Source: Candidatus Nitrotoga arctica (GTDB lineage: Bacteria; Pseudomonadota; Gammaproteobacteria; Burkholderiales; Gallionellaceae). From it: a DNA stretch of 64,000 nucleotides. The stretch spans positions 2,666,001-2,730,000 of the forward strand of contig NZ_OU912926.1 in assembly GCF_918378365.1 (NCBI RefSeq), in the 5' to 3' direction. The notes under the pieces were generated by a model. That model saw only the letters and a list, made by a program, of their open reading frames with translations. It made no database searches and was not told the DNA's origin. Shown piece by piece: positions 57,930 through 64,000 of this stretch (its first letter is position 1; each line of letters opens with the position of its first letter). A program made the translations under genes and the position numbers.

Positions 57930-59894
57930 ATGTCCTTCCTGATTAAACTGCGCGAACGTCTTCTTGGTAAATCACTCGACCCTCTCAATCCATCTACGCG
58001 CCACAGCATTGTTCTGGTGTCGTTCCTTGCTTGGATCGGCTTAGGAGCAGATGGCTTATCTTCTTCTTGCTATGGCCCTGAAGAAGCCTTTCTGGCTCTC
58101 GGCACCCACACTCATTTGGGTCTCTATCTCGCACTGGCAACGGCATTCACGGTATTCATTATTGCCCTGGCCTATAATCAAGTTATTGATTTGTTCCCTA
58201 CGGGAGGGGGTGGCTACAAGGTCGCAACACATTTAATAGGTCCACACGCAGGGCTGGTTTCAGGCGCAGCACTGATCGTGGACTATGTGCTGACCATTGC
58301 GATTTCAATTGCCAGCGGCGTGGATGCGTTGTTTAGCCTGTTCCCGGCCGAATTACAAAGTTTCAAACTGGGTAGCGAAATCGGATTACTCGTATTGCTG
58401 ATCGTACTCAACCTACGCGGTATGAAAGAGTCCATTAAAATTCTGCTGCCGATTTTTCTCGGTTTCTTCGTCACCCATGCGCTGCTTATCGGTTACGGCA
58501 TTATTGCCCACGCAGAAGGTTTGCCTGCTTTAATCCCAAATACCTTGAAAGAAACCTCCTCACTGGCTCAAGAGACCAGCTGGATATTCGTCTCCGCGTT
58601 ATTTCTGCGTGCCTATTCGCTCGGTGGCGGCACGTACACTGGCATTGAAGCGGTATCCAACAATGTGAATATGCTGGCCGAGCCACGCATCCGCACCGGA
58701 AAGCTGACCATGCTGTACATGGCGCTATCCTTGGCCTTCACCGCGGGGGGCATCATCGTACTGTACTTATTGTGGGAGACTAAGCATGTAGACGGACAAA
58801 CGCTAAATGCGGTTACCTTCCAGTCCATCATCAGCACGCTCGGTATGCCGACATGGGCTAACGGCAGCACGCTGGCGCTAGTACTTGCTCTGGAAGCGGG
58901 ATTGCTGCTGGTTGCGGCTAATACCGGCTTTCTCGGTGGCCCGGCAGTTATGGCTAACATGGCGGCTGATTCATGGGTACCGCGCCAGTTTCTTCACCTC
59001 TCCTCGCGTTTGGTCACACAGAACGGCATCCTCGTAATGGGCGTGGCGGCGCTACTCATTCTGATTTGGAGCCAAGGCGATGTATCGCTGCTGGTGGTGC
59101 TATACAGTATTAACGTGTTCCTCACCTTCAGCTTGTCGCTGCTTGGTTTGTCCGTACACTGGTGGCGCCAACGGCTCAGCGTACGTACCTGGAAAAGAAA
59201 ACTCGCGCTTTCCATGCTGGGGCTTTCTGTCACCGGCAGCATCCTGTTGGTCACTCTGGTAGAAAAATTCGGTGATGGCGGCTGGATGACAATACTGATC
59301 ACCGGACTAGTCATCGGGTTCTGCCTGCTTATTCGCACGCATTATGACGAAACACGAGAAAAGTTGAAGGAGGTGGAAAAACTTTTTGCCCAAACAATTA
59401 AATTTGATCCAGGCACGCCTCAAAAACTTGATCCGGCATTACCCACTGCGATCTTCTTGGTTGACGAAAATCGCGGCGTGGGTATTCACACTATCATGTG
59501 GGTGTTGCGGCTGTTCCCCGGTCATTTCAAGAACTTCATTTTCCTGAACGCTGGTGAAGTTGATACCCAAAGCTTCGATAGCAACGCCACCCTCCGTACC
59601 ATGCAGTATAAAATAGAAAATGCGCTATGCTATTACGCTGGATTTTCCCGCAGCCAGGACCTCAACGCGAGCTGGCGCATGGCTTATGGCACCGATCCGG
59701 TGATGGTCTTGGATAATTTAGTTCAAGAAGTCATGACCGAGTATCCGAACAGTGTTTGCTTTGCCACCAAACTAATTTTCGTGAACGACAACATGTTTGT
59801 GCGCTGGCTGCATAACCAGACCGCCCTGACCATGCAGCGCCGCTTGCACTTGCGCGGACAACAGATGGTCATTTTGCCGATGAAGGTAAGTTAA
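57930..59894 (+). CDS. APC-superfamily permease, KimA-like (probable K+ or amino-acid importer)
   Basis: A 654-residue inner-membrane transporter with about 12 TM helices, then a ~170-residue cytoplasmic C-terminal domain. The N-terminal half contains LGADGLSSSCYGPEEAFLAL, YNQVIDLFPTGGGGYKVA and VDYVLTIAISIASGVDALFS, a pattern shared with the potassium/proton symporter KimA and related APC permeases. Potassium as substrate is inference; amino acids cannot be excluded. No ribosome binding site is obvious before the ATG. Isolated gene. Confidence 0.82.
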   Translation: MSFLIKLRERLLGKSLDPLNPSTRHSIVLVSFLAWIGLGADGLSSSCYGPEEAFLALGTHTHLGLYLALATAFTVFIIALAYNQVIDLFPTGGGGYKVATHLIGPHAGLVSGAALIVDYVLTIAISIASGVDALFSLFPAELQSFKLGSEIGLLVLLIVLNLRGMKESIKILLPIFLGFFVTHALLIGYGIIAHAEGLPALIPNTLKETSSLAQETSWIFVSALFLRAYSLGGGTYTGIEAVSNNVNMLAEPRIRTGKLTMLYMALSLAFTAGGIIVLYLLWETKHVDGQTLNAVTFQSIISTLGMPTWANGSTLALVLALEAGLLLVAANTGFLGGPAVMANMAADSWVPRQFLHLSSRLVTQNGILVMGVAALLILIWSQGDVSLLVVLYSINVFLTFSLSLLGLSVHWWRQRLSVRTWKRKLALSMLGLSVTGSILLVTLVEKFGDGGWMTILITGLVIGFCLLIRTHYDETREKLKEVEKLFAQTIKFDPGTPQKLDPALPTAIFLVDENRGVGIHTIMWVLRLFPGHFKNFIFLNAGEVDTQSFDSNATLRTMQYKIENALCYYAGFSRSQDLNASWRMAYGTDPVMVLDNLVQEVMTEYPNSVCFATKLIFVNDNMFVRWLHNQTALTMQRRLHLRGQQMVILPMKVS

Positions 59895-60252
59895 TTCTTG
59901 GATCGACATAGGTAAGGCGCTCATCACTCAACAGCAGAAAGCACTTCAGGGTCAGTGGCGAAATCCCGGTAATATTCGCCACGTCTGAGTATAAAGTAGA
60001 TAGTCCAAAAGCTTGTGTGCCCAAACACAATGGAGCGTTTGTAACCACCTTCAATTCCTTAAGCAATCGAGCATCAAAGCGAACGATGCAATCTTATATC
60101 TAATTGATATTAATAAAATTAATACGATGATAAACTGACTTAGGTAAAAAATTTTGCCTCAGCTAAGTGTCAGAATATTTAAGCAGAAATATCCTTCCTG
60201 AATCCGACAAGCCAATGTTTTCGCAACAATATATTATGGTAAATATTCAACA
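59895..60252. other. Intergenic region between convergent genes, no gene recognised
   Basis: AT-rich space between the permease and slyD, which converge. No clear T-tailed hairpin was found, and nothing coding could be supported. Confidence 0.5.
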
Positions 60253-60738
60253 TTAATGGTGATGTCCACCTTCGTCATGCGTATGACCATGTTCCAGCTC
60301 TTCGGCAGTAGCAGCACGTACATTGGTAACAATACCTACAAAGTTTAGCGTTTTGCCAGCAAGCGGATGGTTACCATCTACGGTCACTTCGGTATCGGTT
60401 ACATCTACAACAGTATAGAGCGAGTAATCGTCATCGTCGCCATCTTCCACTCCTCCCTCGAACTGCATGCCAATGGTAATTTCATCCGGGAACAAATTGC
60501 GCGGCTCAACGTGCACCAGGTCGTGCTCATATTCTCCAAAAGCATCGTCCGGTTCCATCGTAATTTTAAGTTCAGCACCTACATCCTTACCTTGTAACGC
60601 TTCTTCCACAGTCGGAAATATTCCGTCATAACCACCATGCAGATAGCTGATAGGATCTTCTGTTTTTTCCAGCAGACTGCCGTTTGCATCAAATAACTCA
60701 TAGCGCAACGATACAACAGTGTTTTTTGCAATTTTCAT
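60253..60738 (-). CDS. slyD: FKBP-type peptidyl-prolyl isomerase SlyD
   Basis: A 161-residue cytosolic prolyl isomerase and metallochaperone. The FKBP part (VVSLRYELFDANGSLLEKTEDP) is interrupted by the insert-in-flap chaperone domain (DDAFGEYEHDLVHVEPRNLFP), followed by HPLAGKTLNFVGIV. The His-rich tail (HGHTHDEGGHHH) binds nickel or zinc but is shorter than in E. coli. AAGGAG precedes the ATG and lies within the tail of a degraded peroxiredoxin gene. Confidence 0.93.
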   Translation of the reverse strand: MKIAKNTVVSLRYELFDANGSLLEKTEDPISYLHGGYDGIFPTVEEALQGKDVGAELKITMEPDDAFGEYEHDLVHVEPRNLFPDEITIGMQFEGGVEDGDDDDYSLYTVVDVTDTEVTVDGNHPLAGKTLNFVGIVTNVRAATAEELEHGHTHDEGGHHH

Positions 60739-60739
60739 T

Positions 60740-61015
60740 TCAACTCCTTAATATCAGATTGAGAATTTCATCGGCATGGCCGTGTGCTTAAACACTATAT
60801 AAAGCATGAAGTAACTTGCCTTGTTTGTCGATCACAAAAATGGAATGTTTAATTGAGATTTTTTATGTCCATCTACCTTTTTGTCCCCGTCCATTTTTTC
60901 CATAGAGCACTTCGTATTTTAGGCAAACTTTAGATTCTGCGTCTAAAAAAATCAGCGCAAATAGACCATATTTATCGCGAAAGTCAGTATGATTCAAGCG
61001 TTCGTCGCGACTAAT
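60740..61015 (-). pseudogene. Peroxiredoxin (Bcp/PrxQ) C-terminal remnant
   Basis: One frame on the minus strand reads ISRDERLNHTDFRDKYGL, then FLDAESKVCLKYEVLYGKNG, a TAA, HSIFVIDKQGKLLHALYSV, another TAA and AHGHADEILNLI before its own TGA. This matches the order of thiol peroxidase Bcp (SRD..., KVC..., STFLIDKQG..., GHxxEVL). The N-terminal half with the peroxidatic Cys is absent, and two stops interrupt the rest. It sits just upstream of slyD, whose ribosome binding site lies in its last codons. Confidence 0.75.
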
Positions 61016-61187
61016 TAGCATTTGCTAGCAACTGATGAACCAACTTCATTACGCGTGCCGATTAGCAAATACCATGATGTATTCGTTAATAAAATGAGCG
61101 TGATCAATCCAACGCTGCAGATTGCACTTTGATAAATTAAATCTAGTTTCATGTGGACGAAAATATTTTCGTGTGCATTAGCGTGGG

Positions 61188-61193
61188 TATAAT
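61188..61193 (+). promoter_or_regulatory. -10 box (TATAAT) directly before roxA
   Basis: A perfect TATAAT ends 7 bases before the ATG at 61201, placing the predicted transcript start at or next to the start codon. No ribosome binding site is present. No good -35 was identified. Confidence 0.5.
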
Positions 61194-61200
61194 ACTAGTT

Positions 61201-62346
61201 ATGAAAACCAATTCCACCATGCTTGGTGGGTTAACGACAGAAGCGTTTTTACGCGATTACTGGCAAAAAAAACCCTTACTCATTCGCCAAGCATTCTCGC
61301 AATTCAATGGATTGCTTGATCAATCACAGTTATTCACCTTGGCTTGCACTGAGGATGTGCAGTCACGCCTCGTGACCCAACGCCACGGTCAGTGGCAAGT
61401 GCAAAATGGCCCATTTAAAGCGACGAAGTTCGATAACTTGGGAAAAAGTCAGTGGACTGTACTGGTGCAAGGCGTGAATCAGCACCTGCCAGAAGGAGCC
61501 GCACTATTAAAGAATTTCAGCTTCATACCGCATGCGCGTTTGGATGATCTGATGGTGAGTTATGCCCCCAAAGGAGGGGGCGTGGGCGCGCATTTCGATT
61601 CTTATGATGTGTTTCTTTTGCAGGGTTCCGGCCATCGTCGCTGGCAAATTTCTGCACAACAGGATCATACACTGGTAGAAGATGCTCCATTGAGGATCCT
61701 GCAGCGCTTCCAAATGGAACAAGAGTGGGTGCTAGCACCAGGCGATATGCTTTACCTGCCGCCGCATTACGCTCATAACGGTATTGCCGAAAGCGATTGT
61801 ATGACATATTCCATTGGTTTCCGCACCCCGACCTATCAAGAATTGGCGGAACAGTTTCTGGTGTACTTACAGGATCAAGTTTGCTTGGACGGCATGTATG
61901 TTGATCCGGATCTAAAAGTTCAACGCCATCCCTCAGAAATTAGTACGGATATGCTACATCAGGTAGCGCAGAGCATCCGGCGGATAAAATGGAGTAAGCG
62001 CGACATTGCCAATTTCATCGGTAGCTATCTCAGCGACCCTAAACCGCATATATTTTTTGATCCGCCTATGAAGCCACTTAGCCGTGCTCGCTTCGAACAG
62101 GCGATACAAACCTGCGGCATAGCGATGGCCCTGAAAACCCAAATGTTGTGTCATAACGGCGTGGTGTTCATTAATGGCATAGCACACACCGTCAGTAAAT
62201 ATGCTTATCGAGAATTACGTTCTCTCGCCGATGCGCGCCAGCTCGATTCCACTGAGGGTCTATCGCGGGAAGCATTTGAATTGCTTTATCTATGGTACAC
62301 AGATGGATATATTGTACCTATTGTTAAGCAAGCAATAAGTAAATAA
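61201..62346 (+). CDS. roxA: JmjC-type ribosomal oxygenase, RoxA/YcfD-like
   Basis: A 381-residue Fe(II)/2-oxoglutarate-dependent oxygenase. In E. coli RoxA hydroxylates an arginine of ribosomal protein L16. The cupin metal site is His-x-Asp in GVGAHFDSYDVFLLQG, with the distal His in YLPPHYAHNGIAES. The N-terminal segment AFLRDYWQKKPLLIRQAF and the C-terminal winged-helix-like region agree with the family. ATG 61201 is preferred to the GTG at 61153, which would add 16 unrelated residues upstream of the -10 box. Confidence 0.92.
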   Translation: MKTNSTMLGGLTTEAFLRDYWQKKPLLIRQAFSQFNGLLDQSQLFTLACTEDVQSRLVTQRHGQWQVQNGPFKATKFDNLGKSQWTVLVQGVNQHLPEGAALLKNFSFIPHARLDDLMVSYAPKGGGVGAHFDSYDVFLLQGSGHRRWQISAQQDHTLVEDAPLRILQRFQMEQEWVLAPGDMLYLPPHYAHNGIAESDCMTYSIGFRTPTYQELAEQFLVYLQDQVCLDGMYVDPDLKVQRHPSEISTDMLHQVAQSIRRIKWSKRDIANFIGSYLSDPKPHIFFDPPMKPLSRARFEQAIQTCGIAMALKTQMLCHNGVVFINGIAHTVSKYAYRELRSLADARQLDSTEGLSREAFELLYLWYTDGYIVPIVKQAISK

Positions 62347-62674
62347 GCTTATTTTTAGAATGAATCGAATAAAAGGCATCAATTTTGATTGTATATCCTA
62401 AATATCTTACGTCACCTCTGCCAACGGTCTATAAATTAGGTTTCATATCCCTCAAGCCTCGCTTCGATAAAATGCGGATGATGGTTTCTATCCAGAGTTC
62501 AGCCACTGTCTTGGATTTGAAAAAATCACGATAAGTATCATTATTTGCTAGAATTATTGTATATATTGGTATAGAATGTTGCGTCTTCGCTGTAATTTAC
62601 TGTAATTTAGCGTTGTAGCGGACTGAAATTCCCCGGTTTTGTATGTAAATTTAATTATTGTGAAGGAAAAGTAA
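62347..62674. other. Intergenic region, no gene recognised
   Basis: AT-rich gap between roxA and the lipoprotein gene. GAAGGAAAAG at 62661-62670 is the lipoprotein ribosome binding site. No clear roxA terminator was seen. Confidence 0.5.
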
Positions 62675-62953
62675 ATGAAACGTTTTGCTCTAGTTGCTGC
62701 CCTGTTGGCATTGTCCTTGACTGCTTGTGGCGAAAAGCCTAAGGCACCTGCAGTGGAAACTCCAGTTATTGTATCACCAGTTGTTGTAACACCTGCACCT
62801 GCTGTTGATGCTGCTGCTACTGCCGCTGGTAGTGCTGCAGAAGCCGCTGGTAGTGCTGCGGATGCCGCTGGTGCTGCTGCTACTGCGGCTGGTACTGCTG
62901 CTGATGCCGCTCATGGTGCTGCTGACGCTGCTAAGGATGCAATGAAGAAGTAA
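62675..62953 (+). CDS. Alanine-rich heptad-repeat lipoprotein
   Basis: A 92-residue lipoprotein with signal MKRFALVAALLALSLTAC and the lipidated Cys at residue 18. A short Pro/Val spacer follows (PVIVSPVVVTPAPA), then six consecutive seven-residue units of the form AAGSAAE / AAGSAAD / AAGAAAT / AAGTAAD / AAHGAAD / AAKDAMK up to the end. These should form one long small-residue helix, suited to tight helix bundling or peptidoglycan/membrane spacing. It ends in Lys-Lys. A terminator follows. No known function. Confidence 0.75.
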   Translation: MKRFALVAALLALSLTACGEKPKAPAVETPVIVSPVVVTPAPAVDAAATAAGSAAEAAGSAADAAGAAATAAGTAADAAHGAADAAKDAMKK

Positions 62954-62978
62954 TTTCTCTTCTTGCACATTGCACACT

Positions 62979-63006
62979 AAAAAGCCGATGTAAAGTCGGC
63001 TTTTTT
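62979..63006 (+). terminator. Rho-independent terminator of the alanine-rich lipoprotein gene
   Basis: Stem AAAAAGCCGA / TCGGCTTTTT with a 7-base loop and T run, 26 bp after the stop codon. It can also serve the convergent MBL hydrolase gene on the other strand. Confidence 0.85.
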
Positions 63007-63023
63007 ATTTTCATATCTTACCT

Positions 63024-63794
63024 CTAAACAATTTCTCGCCAGGCAAGCCCTTCGTCTTGTCCAGCCACCGCAACCCATTCTGGGTTGCAATTGAGTGCTG
63101 TACTTAACGCATATACCGCCAGTTCAGGCGTGTTATTTTTACGGCTTAAATGTGCAGCCACAATATGCTGCAAACGGCTATAGTCCAACCGAGCCAGCAG
63201 TGCTGCCGCGTCCGCATTATTCAGATGTCCGAATCGTCCACCGACACGTTGTTTGAGACTTAGTGGGTAATTACTGTTGGCCAACAGTGCAGCATCATGA
63301 TTGCATTCCAGCACCAACGCATCACAGCCGCTAAGCGTCACTTCGATATGAGGAGTGGAACAACCAATATCGGTCAATACCCCTAACCGTTTTGCACCAT
63401 CGCTGAACATATACTGTACTGGCTCAGCCGCATCATGTGGCACAGGAAAAGGCTGCACCAACAACCCATCAATAGCGAAGGGACGATGAGAGTCAATTTT
63501 TGTCAGCTTGGGTATATTGCTGAGAAATTTGAATTGCGCGCGAAATGTGCCGTGCGTTAGCCATATCGGAATCGAATACTTACGTGCTAGCCGCGCTACT
63601 CCTGCAATGTGGTCGCCATGTTCATGCGTCACCACAATGCCGTTAAGACAACCAGGAGCCAAGCCAAGACGCGCCAGACGCATACAGGTGTCAGTTAGAG
63701 TAAAGCCGCAGTCCATTAATACAAAGGTTTTGCCAGCTTGCACTACCAATGCATTACCTTCGCTGCCGCTACCAAGTGAAGCGAAGCGCATCAA
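63024..63794 (-). CDS. MBL-fold metallohydrolase (WalJ/YycJ-like)
   Basis: A 256-residue metallo-beta-lactamase-fold protein. HxHxDH is present as VVTHEHGDHIAGVARL, with further metal ligands in VPHDAAEPVQYMF and the central Asp in LVLECNHDA. It begins with the family start RFASLGSGSEGNALVV. Relatives of YycJ/WalJ are probable 5'-3' exonucleases linked to DNA repair or cell-wall control; the substrate here is not known. The start follows the bamC stop by 13 bp on the same strand. Confidence 0.88.
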   Translation of the reverse strand: MMRFASLGSGSEGNALVVQAGKTFVLMDCGFTLTDTCMRLARLGLAPGCLNGIVVTHEHGDHIAGVARLARKYSIPIWLTHGTFRAQFKFLSNIPKLTKIDSHRPFAIDGLLVQPFPVPHDAAEPVQYMFSDGAKRLGVLTDIGCSTPHIEVTLSGCDALVLECNHDAALLANSNYPLSLKQRVGGRFGHLNNADAAALLARLDYSRLQHIVAAHLSRKNNTPELAVYALSTALNCNPEWVAVAGQDEGLAWREIV

Positions 63795-63807
63795 TTAAGC
63801 TCGAACG

Positions 63808-64000
63808 CTACTTGGTCAACTGTTTGTACAATAGATCCATAATACGCTGCGTGGCTTGATCCTTACCACCACCTTGGTTGAGAACACTGACTTCACAACC
63901 AGCGTTATTCTCACGCACGGTCACCTGATAGCGTGCAGTTCCTTCGACCGAATTTTTAGTAGATTTTCGGTCGCTATCATTGCGCCAGAACATCAAATTA
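63808..64000 (-). CDS. bamC: Outer membrane assembly factor BamC, C-terminal end (partial)
   Basis: The last ~63 codons of a protein that enters the window from the right. MFWRNDSDRKST, GTARYQVTVRENNAGCEVSV and a C-terminal QRIMDLLYKQLTK match the end of the second helix-grip domain of BamC (NlpB), a lipoprotein of the Bam complex that inserts beta-barrel proteins. The identification rests on this short segment. Confidence 0.7.
   Translation of the reverse strand, partial: NLMFWRNDSDRKSTKNSVEGTARYQVTVRENNAGCEVSVLNQGGGKDQATQRIMDLLYKQLTK

Overview
The window reads as chromosomal DNA of a betaproteobacterium, most likely of the order Nitrosomonadales (Gallionellaceae-like). This is inferred from gene content and order (map-glnD, ftsYEX divergent to an M16 peptidase pair plus rsmD-coaD-ferredoxin, prfC-S4-arfB-yaeQ, two RhlE helicases, BipA) and not from any search. 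Most of it is densely packed housekeeping sequence with short gaps. No rRNA, tRNA, CRISPR array or prophage was seen.

Layout. 1-6.8 kb: 5' end of an iron-type ABC substrate-binding protein, an NlpC/P60 peptidase, two tandem exported-looking methyltransferases, a GST, a small lipoprotein and two exported proteins of unknown role. 6.8-12 kb: glnD, map, a 109-bp MITE-like element and RNA helicase rhlE. 12-16 kb: typA/bipA, then an AT-rich orphan protein ending in a HEPN RNase-type motif. 16-24 kb: a TPR trypsin-like protease, ftsXEY, the M16 pair, rsmD (possible AUA start), coaD and a ferredoxin. 24-36 kb: an orthocaspase, a sugar-phosphate mutarotase, a CBS-domain gene with a MITE directly in front, an epimerase, a second rhlE, a DUF1415 protein, srkA, a YchJ-like protein, prfC, an S4 protein, arfB and yaeQ. 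36-44 kb: a zinc-ribbon/HEAGH membrane protein, a 50-residue basic protein, LDH, an FAD oxidase and an ABM monooxygenase, then a Lon-family protease and an HD-GYP protein. 44-48 kb: a large membrane patatin gene split by an 844-bp IS5-family element. 48-57 kb: djlA-like, folA-thyA, an M17 aminopeptidase, a second MITE copy and a decayed FecI-FecR-receptor iron uptake locus. 57-64 kb: cspA, a KimA-like permease, slyD beside a peroxiredoxin remnant, a RoxA-like oxygenase, an alanine-heptad lipoprotein, an MBL hydrolase and the 3' end of bamC.

The less ordinary content is in gene decay and small mobile elements. The siderophore receptor carries at least four lesions, yet its sigma/anti-sigma pair and a Fur-like site remain. 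A PepSY gene beside it stops at a MITE. The patatin is broken by an IS whose removal with one TAA copy restores a single 1022-codon frame. A peroxiredoxin survives only as a C-terminal ghost. Two MITE families were found from terminal inverted repeats: 103-104 bp with TA flanks (two copies) and 109 bp with AACA flanks (one copy). The best candidate for an undescribed function is the orphan HEPN-motif protein at 14.2-15.9 kb. No multi-gene novel system could be demonstrated.
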